A DNA stretch of 64,000 nt from Clostridia bacterium (GCA_016278615.1 JADQBM010000005.1:1-64000); one strand, 5' to 3'. Shown: positions 29,849 to 40,532, counted from the stretch's first letter. Program-made: numbers and translations. The notes: a model not told the origin generated them from the letters alone.

Positions 29849-31513
29849 ATGAAAGCAGATATTATTTTTAAAAATGGTTTTGTTTATACGGTTAATAAAG
29901 ACAAGAGTATAGCAGAAGCTGTTGCGGTAGAAGGAAATAAAATAGTTTATGTAGGTGATAGCAAAGGAGTTGAGCCCTATATTAGTGACACGACACAGGT
30001 AATTGACTTGAGTGGTAAAATGCTATTACCAGGGTTTGTTGAGGCACACGCACATCCGTTTGTAGCAACTTGCTGGCTATCTGGCATTATTATTGATATG
30101 GCATTAAGCTATGATGAAATATTAGATACAATTAAGCAATATATAGAAGAAAACCCAGATAAAGAAGTTTACTACGGCATAGGATATGACGAAAATACAG
30201 TTAAAGGGAATGGTGGCACCAGAAAAGAAACATTGGATGCAATATGTAAGGATAAACCAATGTTAATTCAAGGTTCTGGAGGGCATGAAGGTTGGGTAAA
30301 CTCAAAAGCACTAAAGATAGCAGGAATAGATAAAAATATGGCCGATCCGATTCCAGGTTTTAGTTATTACAGGCGGGATAAAGATGGAAGCCCTAATGGT
30401 GGGATTGTAGAAATGGGTGCTCTAACAGAAATAACGAATGCTATTAAACCTTTTGACATGAGTACTGCAACTGGAGTTCTTGAAGAAATATTATACGGAT
30501 TTAATTCTTTAGGAATTACAACAGTAGCAGATTGCGGAATACCTGAATTTATGGGTGGATATATTTTGCCAGTAGTTGAGAAATTAGTAGATGCTGGTGA
30601 AATGACTTTCAGGACTGTAGGATGTTATATGGTTGGAGAAGAGTCTGAAACTGAAGTTGCTATAGACAAATTAAAAGAACTAAGAAAAAGACACGACAGT
30701 GACATTTTTAGAATCAACACACTTAAAATTATTAATGATGGTACTGTAGAATCTAGAAGCGCAAGTTTTTTTGAAGATTACGCTGATGGTGGAAATAGTA
30801 AGCCTTTTATGGCAGGAGAAATACTTTATAACTTATGCATTGAAGCAGCTAAAGAAGGCTTCAATATCAATATACATGGCATTGGAGATAGAGCAATCCA
30901 TGAGAATCTTATGGCGGCAAAAGCTGTACGCGAGGCAGAATATAATAATGTAAGGTTTACAAATTCACATACAGAATACGTAAAAAAAGAAGATAGAGAA
31001 TTATTTGGTAAATATAATGTAATAGCAAACACTTCTGGAGCTTGGCATGTGGAATATGAAGGGAATCACGTTGCATTAGGAAAAGAGCGTGCGAATGATT
31101 TGTTTGCAATGAAATCCATTATAAGTGGTGGCGGTATTGTTAGCTTAGGAAGCGACTTTCCGGTTGATGAAGTTGGAAACGAGCCGTTAAAAGGATTGGA
31201 AATGAGTGTTACTAGAAAGGCATTTGGAAAAAAAGATTATCCTGTTTTGCAGCCTGCAGAAGAAGCGCTCTCGGTAGAAGAAGCTATTGAAGCATATACA
31301 ATCAATGGGGCATATCAAATTCAGATGGAAGATAAAATAGGATCTATTGAAGTAGGAAAATATGCTGACTTTGTTGTTTTAGAGAAGAATATTTTTGAAG
31401 TAGACAATCATTGTATTTTTCAAGTACCTGTTGTAATGACCATAATGAATGGTGCCATAGTATATGACGCATGCTTAATAGATAGAAAATCAGGGATGAG
31501 TCTCGCAGAGTAG
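29849..31513 (+). CDS. YtcJ-like amidohydrolase (copy 2)
   Basis: LLPGFVEAHAHPFVA, HGIGDRAI, VSLGSDFPVDE, IGSIEVGKYADFVVL. Confidence 0.92.
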   Translation: MKADIIFKNGFVYTVNKDKSIAEAVAVEGNKIVYVGDSKGVEPYISDTTQVIDLSGKMLLPGFVEAHAHPFVATCWLSGIIIDMALSYDEILDTIKQYIEENPDKEVYYGIGYDENTVKGNGGTRKETLDAICKDKPMLIQGSGGHEGWVNSKALKIAGIDKNMADPIPGFSYYRRDKDGSPNGGIVEMGALTEITNAIKPFDMSTATGVLEEILYGFNSLGITTVADCGIPEFMGGYILPVVEKLVDAGEMTFRTVGCYMVGEESETEVAIDKLKELRKRHDSDIFRINTLKIINDGTVESRSASFFEDYADGGNSKPFMAGEILYNLCIEAAKEGFNINIHGIGDRAIHENLMAAKAVREAEYNNVRFTNSHTEYVKKEDRELFGKYNVIANTSGAWHVEYEGNHVALGKERANDLFAMKSIISGGGIVSLGSDFPVDEVGNEPLKGLEMSVTRKAFGKKDYPVLQPAEEALSVEEAIEAYTINGAYQIQMEDKIGSIEVGKYADFVVLEKNIFEVDNHCIFQVPVVMTIMNGAIVYDACLIDRKSGMSLAE

Positions 31514-31665
31514 TTAATCATCGAAACAAACAAAAATAATTTAGGTGAAGTAGATCAATACAGCTAACTCTTATGGATTCATCATTGCCATTGAAATTAA
31601 ACAATATGATTGTAAAACTTAGTAGATTAAATTTTTTCATATTAGCAAGAGAGAGGGAGATTGTA

Positions 31666-32886
31666 ATGAAAAAAATACTAATATTAGGTGTAGGTGCTCA
31701 GGGCTCAACAGTAGCAAAACGAATGGATGAGGAACCAAATGTAGCAGAAATAATTTGTGCAGACTATGATAAAAAAGCGGTTGATGAGCTTGTAAAAGTT
31801 CTTAAAAAGGGAAAAGGATTTCAAGTTGACGCAAAAAAGGTAGAAAACATCGTAGAAGTTGCAAAAGGTGTAGATTTAATAGTAAATGCTCTCCCAATGG
31901 AATTTGGATTTACTGTAATGGAAGCAGCTCTAACGGCTAAAACAAATTACCAAGATTTTGCTGCTTGTTATACACCAGGAGTTGATTGGGTTAAAAGTAT
32001 TCAAAGGATGTATGGCGAAATCGGTGATCGTTTTAAAGCAATTGGAAAAACGGCATTAATTTCTACAGGCTCTGCTCCTGGAACCATTTGTGTTGCGTCA
32101 CGTGACGCGATGCGTTATCTTGATTCTTGTGAAACAATTATGTTGTACGTATATGAAGGGGTAAAGCCAAAAAGATTTCTTCCCTTTTGGTGGTCTCCTG
32201 AAGTTGCTTACTCAGATATGCAAGATGAAGCATATTGCTTTGAAAATGGAGAGATTTGCATTACCCAACCGTTTAGTCGTCCTGTATATATGAAATTCAA
32301 AGGCATTGATAATGAAATTAAGATGATTGAACATTCTCATGATGAGCCTGTTATAATGGGGCTTAATTCGAAAGAATTTTTCAAAGGTGCTAAAAATATC
32401 TTCTTTAAATATGGTGGATTTGGTGTAGAGTTCGCTGAACCCTTATATCAAATGGGTATGCTTTCCACTAAACCAGTAGAGTTAGATGGAAACATGGTCA
32501 TTCCGCGGAATTTAGCATTAAAATTAACGCCTCCTGCCCCAAAATATCAAGATGAAATAAAGAAAATCTTAGATGAGGGGTTAGAATTTGATTCAGGTGC
32601 TATGCTTGTTCAAGCAACAGGAATAAAAGACGGGAAAAAAGTAAAGGTAGAAACATATGTAAACGCTCCTGGATGTGTCGAAGCATTTGAAAAATCTGGA
32701 CTTACAGGAGAAATGTATCTTACGGGTCAAGGTGGAGCTCTATTTACTAAGTTGTTCATAAACGATAAGTTTACTCAAGCAGGATTAATTTCTTCAGACA
32801 TGCTAACTTTCGAGCAGGTAGATACTTATTTAGAATATGCTACAGAACTTAACATTACACTAGATACTACCGTAGATGAATTATAG
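31666..32886 (+). CDS. Saccharopine dehydrogenase-like NAD(P)-binding protein (copy 2)
   Basis: MKKILILGVGAQGSTVAKRMDEEPNVAEIICADYD, clearly paralogous to copy 1. RBS GAGAGGGAG. Confidence 0.88.
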   Translation: MKKILILGVGAQGSTVAKRMDEEPNVAEIICADYDKKAVDELVKVLKKGKGFQVDAKKVENIVEVAKGVDLIVNALPMEFGFTVMEAALTAKTNYQDFAACYTPGVDWVKSIQRMYGEIGDRFKAIGKTALISTGSAPGTICVASRDAMRYLDSCETIMLYVYEGVKPKRFLPFWWSPEVAYSDMQDEAYCFENGEICITQPFSRPVYMKFKGIDNEIKMIEHSHDEPVIMGLNSKEFFKGAKNIFFKYGGFGVEFAEPLYQMGMLSTKPVELDGNMVIPRNLALKLTPPAPKYQDEIKKILDEGLEFDSGAMLVQATGIKDGKKVKVETYVNAPGCVEAFEKSGLTGEMYLTGQGGALFTKLFINDKFTQAGLISSDMLTFEQVDTYLEYATELNITLDTTVDEL

Positions 32887-32967
32887 AAAAAATAAAGATA
32901 AATCAGATACATATCGCATAGAACTAGAAATAATAACAATTATCTGAATAAGCTAGAGGGATAAAAA

Positions 32968-34401
32968 ATGGTTAGTCGTAATAAACAAACATCAATGGGA
33001 ACAAAGCTGGGATATTCGGTTGCAGCTTTAGGAGATGCTTGCAGCTATAGCTTTATAGGAGCGTTTTTGCTATTTTTTCTTACTTCAGTCGTTGGTATAA
33101 ATCCGGTTATAGCAGGGACAATAGCAGCAATAGGCGGCATTTGGGATGCGATTTGGAGCCCTGTAATCGGATATATATCGGACAAGTCAACTTCAAGATA
33201 TGGAAGAAGAAGACCTTTTCTCCTTGCAGCCTTACCCCTGGGTATTATAATAGTCATGCTCTTCAGCTATATCGATACCAGTGAAATGGTTAAGACGCTA
33301 TATTATGGTGCAATGGTTATTATATTTTGGACTTTGTTCTCATCTTTTTTTGTACCATATCTGGCTTTCGGTGCTGAAATTACGGATGATTACAGTGAAA
33401 GAACTATTTTAAGAACGTATGCTTACGTCTTCAATTATCTAGGAGCTATGATTGGTATGGTTTTTCCTACATTTATTGTTAATTATTTATGCAATAGGGG
33501 AGAGACCATAGAGGTAGCATGGCAGAGTGCTTCAGCTATAGTGGGTATCTTTACCACTACAGCCATTTTAGTTACATGGTATTGTACGAAGGGTAAAGAG
33601 AAGAGCGCATATAGGGTACATACTGAAAAAAAAGATTCTTCCCAAGGCTACCAATTTTTTTATTTGATGATAAAAGAATATCGACAGATATTGAAGCTGA
33701 AGCCTATCAAGTATTTAATTGGAGGCAGTATATTTTATTTGATTGCAGGCACTATGGTTAATTCTGATCGAATGTATTTTCTGACTTACAACTTAGGGAT
33801 GGAACCAGGTATAGTGTCACGAATTTACTTAATCGCCTCAGTATCAGGGATTATATTTGCACCTTTGGTAATAGCGATTAGCAAAAGTCTGGACAAAAGG
33901 AAGGCATTTATTATATGTTCAACGATATCTTCTGTAGGAATCATCATAGTCAGTGTTGCTGGGATTAGTACTTTTTGGGGCGTTATTGTGTTTTCTTTTA
34001 TTTTCTCATTAGGGAGCAGCTGCTATTGGCAATTGTTTCCTGCTATGGTTTACGATGTATGTGAAGTGGATGAACTTGTTTCAGGGCAGAGAAGAGAAGG
34101 TATTATTATGTCTGTTCAATCTTTGACAGAGGCACTAGCTAGTGCGGTTGCGGTACAAATGCTGGGAATTATATTAGAGTTGTCAGATTTTAATGGTAAA
34201 GCAGTGCAGCAGACAGAATTAACTTTGGGCTGGATAAGAAATTGCTTCACAATCATCCCTGCTGTTTTTATGATAGCTGCTATAGTCATGGTTGTTAAGT
34301 ATCCTGTTTCCAAGAAAAGGTACCATATGGTGCAGTTAGCGTTGCAGAAGAAAAATAGAGGAGAGGAATATGATAAAGAAGGTTTAAAAGAACTTATTTA
34401 G
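32968..34401 (+). CDS. GPH-family MFS symporter, paralog 3
   Basis: IWDAIWSPVIGYISDKSTSRYGRRRPFLLAALPLG; VCEVDELVSGQRREGIIMS. Confidence 0.9.
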   Translation: MVSRNKQTSMGTKLGYSVAALGDACSYSFIGAFLLFFLTSVVGINPVIAGTIAAIGGIWDAIWSPVIGYISDKSTSRYGRRRPFLLAALPLGIIIVMLFSYIDTSEMVKTLYYGAMVIIFWTLFSSFFVPYLAFGAEITDDYSERTILRTYAYVFNYLGAMIGMVFPTFIVNYLCNRGETIEVAWQSASAIVGIFTTTAILVTWYCTKGKEKSAYRVHTEKKDSSQGYQFFYLMIKEYRQILKLKPIKYLIGGSIFYLIAGTMVNSDRMYFLTYNLGMEPGIVSRIYLIASVSGIIFAPLVIAISKSLDKRKAFIICSTISSVGIIIVSVAGISTFWGVIVFSFIFSLGSSCYWQLFPAMVYDVCEVDELVSGQRREGIIMSVQSLTEALASAVAVQMLGIILELSDFNGKAVQQTELTLGWIRNCFTIIPAVFMIAAIVMVVKYPVSKKRYHMVQLALQKKNRGEEYDKEGLKELI

Positions 34402-34698
34402 AGACAGTAATGCTTAGACTTGAATTACTAATACTTAGATTTGTCATTTAGTTAACTCTCCCATTCTTCTTTATAACTTCTAATGTTGTCTGATTCTTAA
34501 AGACAGACAAGCCCCTGTCCCAATTAGAGCAGTTGACGTTCATGTATAGCGCATAGACTTCAGAAAAAATAGCGGAAAAGATGACGGGTATGATAATGCT
34601 TTGATTTTTTCATAACCGATTTTCATGTTTTTACATAGAATGTATTGAATGAAGTATTAATCAATTATGAGGCTCGATGAAAACTAAGAGAGGAAGAT

Positions 34699-34914
34699 AT
34701 GATGAGTAGATTTTCAATGGACAGCACTGTGGAAGAGCTTCTTGAAGATAAAGAAGCTAGAGCTGTCTTAGAAAAGTATTTGGGTAACTTGATTTATCAT
34801 CCAGCTGTAGGCATGTTCAAAAAGAAAAGACTAAGTGAAATCATTAATATGGCAAAAGGAAGAGTTAGCGATGAGCAAATCAACACCATAAAAGACGAGT
34901 TAATGCGCATCTAA
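34699..34914 (+). CDS. Small stand-alone domain protein (resembles a C-terminal module of some glycosidases)
   Basis: MDSTVEELLEDKEARAVLEKYLGNLIYHPAVGMFKKKRLSEI pattern; RBS AGAGAGGAAG. Confidence 0.55.
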   Translation: MMSRFSMDSTVEELLEDKEARAVLEKYLGNLIYHPAVGMFKKKRLSEIINMAKGRVSDEQINTIKDELMRI

Positions 34915-34941
34915 TTCACACCATCACCATTAATATGTTAG

Positions 34942-34972
34942 AACAGCCGCTCGCAATACGGGCGGCTATTTA
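34942..34972 (+). terminator. Rho-independent terminator
   Basis: ACAGCCGCTCGcaataCGGGCGGCTATTT. Confidence 0.65.
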
Positions 34973-35109
34973 AATGTGCCTGTTATTTGACACTTACTCA
35001 GGTTTGACAAACAAGATCTCATGTGACATACTTAATTAGTTCGGTGAATTAATTATATGAATAGATTATTTAAATATTATAATATAAATAAAGTAAAGAA
35101 AGAACGATA

Positions 35110-36018
35110 ATGAAAGAAAATAATGAATATCAAAAAGGGCTTTTTTATATAACATCGGTATATTTCATCTGGGGAATACTTCCTGCCTATTGGAAACTGA
35201 TGCAGGATGTTCATCCAATGATAATACTGTCACACAGAGTATTATGGTCTTTTATCTTTCTATCTATTATAGTGAGTACTTTTTATAGATCCGGGAATAT
35301 TTTTACCCCTGTAAAAGAGAAGAAAAATATTGTACTCTTTTTATTGGCTAGTATTGCGGTGAGTATTCAGTGGGGTGCATATTTATTAGCAATAATAACA
35401 AATCATGTAATAGAGCTAAGTATGGGTTATTATATTTATCCTATAGTCGTTGTAGTGTTCAGCAAGATATTTTTTAAAGAAAAAATGAATATGTCAAAAA
35501 CAATATCTCTTCTATTGGCTTTTACCGGTGTAATGATCATGATTATACAATATAAAAAGGTGCCGGTTCTTGCTTTGACCCTTGCATTTTCATTTGCATT
35601 TTATAGTGTTATTAAAAAGAAATTGAAAGTCAACGCCATAACATCGATTTTCTTTGAGATTCTATTTATGATGCCTATAGCTTTAGTATATGCTGTTTAT
35701 ATTGAAATATCGGGGAAAGGATATTTTATTCATCCGGATATTGAGATGATTTTGCTTTTGATGGGAGGAGGTATCGTCACTTCTGTAACATTATTACTAT
35801 TTGCATCAGGTGCAAAAAGAATCCATTTTGCAACAGTTGGATTTCTTCAATATATTTCTCCTACGATTGTATTGTTTCTAGGTATATTTGTATATAAAGA
35901 AAATTTTGATTTAAGCAATATGATTTCCTTCGGTTTTATCTGGATTGCACTTATAATTTATTCACTTCCAACTGTTCTTGAAGATAGAACGATGAAATAT
36001 AAAAAAGGAGCAACATAA
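35110..36018 (+). CDS. rarD: RarD/EamA-family transporter
   Basis: KGLFYITSVYFIWGILPAYWKLMQDVHPMIILSHRVLWSFIF is a classic RarD N-terminus. Confidence 0.9.
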   Translation: MKENNEYQKGLFYITSVYFIWGILPAYWKLMQDVHPMIILSHRVLWSFIFLSIIVSTFYRSGNIFTPVKEKKNIVLFLLASIAVSIQWGAYLLAIITNHVIELSMGYYIYPIVVVVFSKIFFKEKMNMSKTISLLLAFTGVMIMIIQYKKVPVLALTLAFSFAFYSVIKKKLKVNAITSIFFEILFMMPIALVYAVYIEISGKGYFIHPDIEMILLLMGGGIVTSVTLLLFASGAKRIHFATVGFLQYISPTIVLFLGIFVYKENFDLSNMISFGFIWIALIIYSLPTVLEDRTMKYKKGAT

Positions 36019-36020
36019 AA

Positions 36021-36803
36021 ATGAAAGACGTACAAGATCTCTCTGCATTATTAGCAGATTTTATAAATAGTAGCCTGCTAAATATTGTTCCTGAATTGGA
36101 CAATATGCTTATTTACGAAGCGCCCGTAGTCGCTGTTGCTTCGGCGAAAGATTCTTTGTTTGCAGTATTAAAGAATGAAGATGTGGTTTCTCCAGAACAT
36201 ATGATGCCAGAAGACTGGCTTACTGGGGCAAAGTGCGTTATTTCATATTTTCTTCCATTTAGTGAACGGGTACGTAAATCTAATCGTGCAACTATTGACT
36301 TACCTTCGACTGAGTGGCTTTATGGAAGATTTGAAGGAGAAAAATTCAACAATGCAGTAAGAACTTTTTTAGTCAGTGAAATAGAAAAGCTAGGGGGGCA
36401 TGCTGTCGCACCTCAAATAGATCCTCGTTTTGGAGTGAAGGGCTTTTCCAGCCGTTGGTCTGAACGACATGTGGCATATATTGCAGGTTTGGGTACATTC
36501 AATCTATCCAAATCTATGATAACTGAGAAGGGTTGTGCAGGAAGATTCGGAAGCGTTGTTACCGATTTGGAGCTGACCTTTACTCTTCGACCTTACACTG
36601 GGCTATATGATTATTGTAATAACTGTGGTGCATGTATTCCCCGTTGTCCTGTCGATGCTATTTGTAACGAAGGAAAGAGTCATCCACCATGTCATGTATT
36701 CCAAAATGAAATGATGGAAAAATACAAACCACGTTATGGTTGTGGAAAATGTCAGACGGGCGTACCTTGTGAACATGAAATACCTAAACCAATAATAAGG
36801 TGA
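36021..36803 (+). CDS. Epoxyqueuosine reductase (QueG)-like 4Fe-4S protein
   Basis: YIAGLGTFNLSKSMITEKGCAGRFGSVVTDLEL and CNNCGACIPRCPVDAI. Confidence 0.85.
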   Translation: MKDVQDLSALLADFINSSLLNIVPELDNMLIYEAPVVAVASAKDSLFAVLKNEDVVSPEHMMPEDWLTGAKCVISYFLPFSERVRKSNRATIDLPSTEWLYGRFEGEKFNNAVRTFLVSEIEKLGGHAVAPQIDPRFGVKGFSSRWSERHVAYIAGLGTFNLSKSMITEKGCAGRFGSVVTDLELTFTLRPYTGLYDYCNNCGACIPRCPVDAICNEGKSHPPCHVFQNEMMEKYKPRYGCGKCQTGVPCEHEIPKPIIR

Positions 36804-36930
36804 CAATGGGGACGGCAGACAACGAAGGCTTCAAATTAAGGACTGTGTAAATGTTCGTAAGTACTTAATGCGCCCCCGTATTAAGCACTTACAAATGTTC
36901 TAGAATTTAACCACTTGCGTTAAATATAGG

Positions 36931-36977
36931 GCTATAAATCAAAGCTACCCATCTGATGGGTAGCTTTGATTTATAGC
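36931..36977. terminator. Long perfect terminator hairpin between convergent genes
   Basis: 22 bp perfect stem GCTATAAATCAAAGCTACCCAT-ctg-ATGGGTAGCTTTGATTTATAGC. Confidence 0.8.
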
Positions 36978-37034
36978 TTATTTCTACTTATTCGTTTTAA
37001 ACAAGAGATTGAATAATATTACTTGATCTCCTGC

Positions 37035-38330
37035 CTATTTAACCATTAAGCTTGGTAAATAGGTTGCAATAGCAGGGAAGAAAATCATTAAAAATGTAGA
37101 AACAATCAGCGCAATCCAGAATGGGATAACACCTTTAAACACCGTTTCCAATTTTATTTTTGTTATACCAGATGTAACAATTGCTACTACACCCACTGGT
37201 GGTGTAAGGAATCCAATAAGAAGCATTAAAATAGTTACAACGCCATACCAAATTCCACTATAACCGGCTGCAATAATAAGAGGATAGAATAACCCTGTAA
37301 AAATTATCAAAATAGCCATTGCATCCATAAAGAATCCAGCAACAAAGTAGCACAGAAAAATAGATGTCATGAGTACCAATGGAGGCAAGTCCACAAAGTA
37401 AGTACCAAGATATTGTGGAATTTTAGTAACTGATAAAAAGTTACCGAACATAACTCCGCCTATAAGAAGAATCATAAGCATAGCAACTATCTTTACAGTA
37501 CCCATCAGAGCGTCATTAAATCCTTTGGGCGTAAAGCGTCTGCCTACTATACTCACCAATAGAGCTACAAAAGCACCAATGGCACCACCCTCAGTAGGTG
37601 TAAAATACCCTAAGTAAATACCACCCATACTAATAAAGAAAATCAAAGGCACTGGCCAAATCAACTTAATTGAATTCATCTTTTCTGCAAAAGTGGTTCT
37701 TACTGTCCCAGGAGCCAGTTGTGGATTAATTCTAACCACAATATATGCAGTCATAGCTAACAAAAATGCTGTTATAAGTCCGGGTAAGACACCCGCTATC
37801 AATAACTGTCCAATGGATTCCTCTGTTAGCAATCCATAAATAATCAAAACCGAGCTGGGAGGTATAAGAATTCCCAAAGTACTTCCAGAAGCGACACAAC
37901 CCGCAGATAAGGAGTCATCATACTTCTGGGCACGCATTTCCGGAACTGCTACATTGGCAATGGTTGCTGTTGTTGCGATAACCGAGCCAGAAACAGCTGC
38001 AAATGCCGCACATGTAGCAATAGTTGCAATTGCAAGACCTCCACGGATATGACCAAGCCAAGCATTAAAGCCTTTAAAAAGATCACTCCCCAGACCCGTA
38101 TGTCCTAATAGCATTCCCATAAGTGTAAACATTGGAATAACACTAAGTCCATAGTTGTGGGCATTATTAAAGAGATCGGTTCCTAATTTTGCAAACGCTG
38201 CGGTAGGGCTGATAATTACACCATAGCCAACTGCGCCTACTATCATCATAGAAAAACCTATAGGTACTTTTAAAAACATTAAAACAAAAAGCATTATAAT
38301 TCCAATTAAACCAATCAACTCAGGACTCAT
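37035..38330 (-). CDS. dctM: TRAP transporter large permease
   Basis: FLKVPIGFSMMIVGAVGY, GSTLGILIPPSSVLIIYGLLTEESIGQLLIAGVLPG. Confidence 0.93.
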   Translation of the reverse strand: MSPELIGLIGIIMLFVLMFLKVPIGFSMMIVGAVGYGVIISPTAAFAKLGTDLFNNAHNYGLSVIPMFTLMGMLLGHTGLGSDLFKGFNAWLGHIRGGLAIATIATCAAFAAVSGSVIATTATIANVAVPEMRAQKYDDSLSAGCVASGSTLGILIPPSSVLIIYGLLTEESIGQLLIAGVLPGLITAFLLAMTAYIVVRINPQLAPGTVRTTFAEKMNSIKLIWPVPLIFFISMGGIYLGYFTPTEGGAIGAFVALLVSIVGRRFTPKGFNDALMGTVKIVAMLMILLIGGVMFGNFLSVTKIPQYLGTYFVDLPPLVLMTSIFLCYFVAGFFMDAMAILIIFTGLFYPLIIAAGYSGIWYGVVTILMLLIGFLTPPVGVVAIVTSGITKIKLETVFKGVIPFWIALIVSTFLMIFFPAIATYLPSLMVK

Positions 38331-38833
38331 CAGAAATCTCTCCTTTGAAGTTTTAGGAAGTTTAGTACGTTATTTAATAGATCCCATATCAGAACCAGAA
38401 TTAGAACTCCAATGCCGATTGCACTTATATAAATCCAAGGATGCACTGGCAAACGTAGAACACTGGTTATCTGATGGGAATTGGAAATTCGAGCAGCATA
38501 TTTGAGTGTGTTAATAAAAACAAGGCTAAACAATGCTATGCTCCCTAAAGTAATTATTAAATCAAGGATCTTTCTAACAATACTTGGAAATCTATCATAT
38601 AAGATGTTTATTCCTATATTTTCTCCCTCAATTTGTGCGTAGGCTAAACCAAAAAAAACAATAAACACTAAACCAAAACGCGTTAATTCAAATGTCCCAG
38701 GTATAGGCATATCTAAAAAACGTCTTCCAAAGACATCTGCCACAGTTAAAAACATCATAAGAGCGGTAATAATGGCACCGATTTTTGCAATGCTCTTGGA
38801 GAGGACGTGAATAGCTTTATTAATAGTTTGCAT
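38330..38833 (-). CDS. dctQ: TRAP transporter small permease
   Basis: Four-TM protein, VFGRRFLDMPIPGTFELTRFG motif, adjacent to the large permease. Confidence 0.9.
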   Translation of the reverse strand: MQTINKAIHVLSKSIAKIGAIITALMMFLTVADVFGRRFLDMPIPGTFELTRFGLVFIVFFGLAYAQIEGENIGINILYDRFPSIVRKILDLIITLGSIALFSLVFINTLKYAARISNSHQITSVLRLPVHPWIYISAIGIGVLILVLIWDLLNNVLNFLKLQRRDF

Positions 38834-38915
38834 CAAAACCACCTCCGTTGGCCAAACTAATATTAAATTTCCGCCTAAGTGCAGTCACCCTTAGGCAGAA
38901 ATTAAGTTGTTTTAA

Positions 38916-40016
38916 CTATTTATATTTCGCTGCACTATTCTTTACTAATTCATATGTTTCTTCACCGGGCAGTCCTGCTGCTTCCATATCGGCAATCCAT
39001 TTGTCAACAAGGGGATCTACAAGATCATGGAACTTGGCCATCTCTTCATCAGAAAATTCAGAAAAATTAACCCCTTTATCTTTAGCAGCTTGGATAGCCC
39101 CTTCTACTTCTGAGTCATATAGCATTCCAATTTTCTCTGGGAATTGAGCTAAAAGCTCTTCCATAATCATTTGATCGGCTTCGGAAATCTTGTTCCATGA
39201 ATCTTTATTCATGGTCATTACTAAAGGGGTGCTATACATATCCACTTGCACGATATCACTTGTAACTTCGTTAAGTTTAAAGGATGATAAAGCGGTAATT
39301 GCCATAAAAGTACCATCGCAGATACCACGATCCAAGGCATCATACAAATCACTTACAGGAAGTGAAACTTCAACAGCACCTAATTCCTTTATGACATCAT
39401 TATAGATAGGACCTGGTGATCTTAGTTTTAGTCCACTTAATTCATCAACAGTAGAAATTGATTTCTTTAAGAATATATCACCAATGTCTGTACCGCCAAA
39501 CCATAATAACTTCATGGTCTTATAGTCATGTTCCTGTAAAACATCATACATATCTTTTGCTGTCATATTGGCTTGCAAAGCGGATTCAAACATAAAAGGG
39601 AACTCAAGGAACGTTGATAGTTTAAATCGACCAGGGGTATAAGCCGGTAAAACAAAACCGATATCTATTACGCCAGACTCTACAGCATCCATAGTATCTG
39701 GAGGTGCTGCTAATCCATTACTTGGATGGATAACAATCTCAACTCTTCCTTCAGTTTTATCAAGTACTTCATTCGCAAAAGGCTCAAGGATTTGTGCATG
39801 TACTGGGTGCATAGGAGACATAAAGTGGTTTAAGTTCAAAGTAATTGTCTCGACTTGGTCGCCAGTTTCTACGCTTTCATCAGCAGTACCTGATGAGCAT
39901 CCAGCCAACATGGATATAATTATCATTATGATAATTAAAATGGACATTCTGCTTTTTTCTTTTCTAAACAATTGTATTCCTCCCTTTATTTTTATTATTA
40001 TTAAACTAGACAACAA
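38916..40016 (-). CDS. dctP: TRAP transporter substrate-binding lipoprotein
   Basis: Lipobox SMLAGCSS; LKLRSPGPIYNDVIKELGAVEVSLPVSDLYDALDRGICDG. Confidence 0.9.
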   Translation of the reverse strand: MLSSLIIIKIKGGIQLFRKEKSRMSILIIIMIIISMLAGCSSGTADESVETGDQVETITLNLNHFMSPMHPVHAQILEPFANEVLDKTEGRVEIVIHPSNGLAAPPDTMDAVESGVIDIGFVLPAYTPGRFKLSTFLEFPFMFESALQANMTAKDMYDVLQEHDYKTMKLLWFGGTDIGDIFLKKSISTVDELSGLKLRSPGPIYNDVIKELGAVEVSLPVSDLYDALDRGICDGTFMAITALSSFKLNEVTSDIVQVDMYSTPLVMTMNKDSWNKISEADQMIMEELLAQFPEKIGMLYDSEVEGAIQAAKDKGVNFSEFSDEEMAKFHDLVDPLVDKWIADMEAAGLPGEETYELVKNSAAKYK

Positions 40017-40246
40017 AATCTGAATAATAGCTTAAATACAATCACAAATCACTATTAGTTAGCGTTCAATGATTTTACTTTTTTAAATAATTGAATAGCT
40101 ATTAATTTTTTACTGACTGCGTTAATAATTTCCCCCCTTTGTAAATTAGATGGAACCAAAGCTTGCTTTTGACAGTATAAGCTTTCTGAATTGTATGAAC
40201 TGTACATTGCTTTTAACACATGAAAGAGTATTGATTTAGAAAAACC

Positions 40247-40274
40247 ACTGAATACATTCACCTAACATATTCAG
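40247..40274. promoter_or_regulatory. Candidate TetR operator upstream of dctP
   Basis: ACTGAATACATTCAC followed by ACATATTCAGT; same motif as 41279-41294. Confidence 0.5.
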
Positions 40275-40497
40275 TATAATATATATTGGTTATTGTGTCA
40301 ATATTCAAAATATTTCGAATACATGTCAGTGGGGACCCATGTCCTGACTGGAAAGAATAATTCAAAGCTCTTATTTATGGAGTAAAGTACCTGATTTTCT
40401 TTAAATTTTTAGGAAAATATCTAAGAAGCGATTATGGATAGAAATATCGAAATTATATTTATATCGAAATTTTTTTTATCCTTATATATAATAAGAG

Positions 40498-40519
40498 AGC
40501 ATCTCGAAAGAGATGCTCG
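40498..40519 (-). terminator. Terminator of the TetR gene
   Basis: GAGCATCTCgaaaGAGATGCTC. Confidence 0.75.
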
Positions 40520-40532
40520 GGGTGTTAATAAA

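Noticed and set aside
40055-40261. 68 aa minus-strand ORF upstream of dctP
   Set aside because: Overlaps the candidate operator; no motif or ribosome-binding site.
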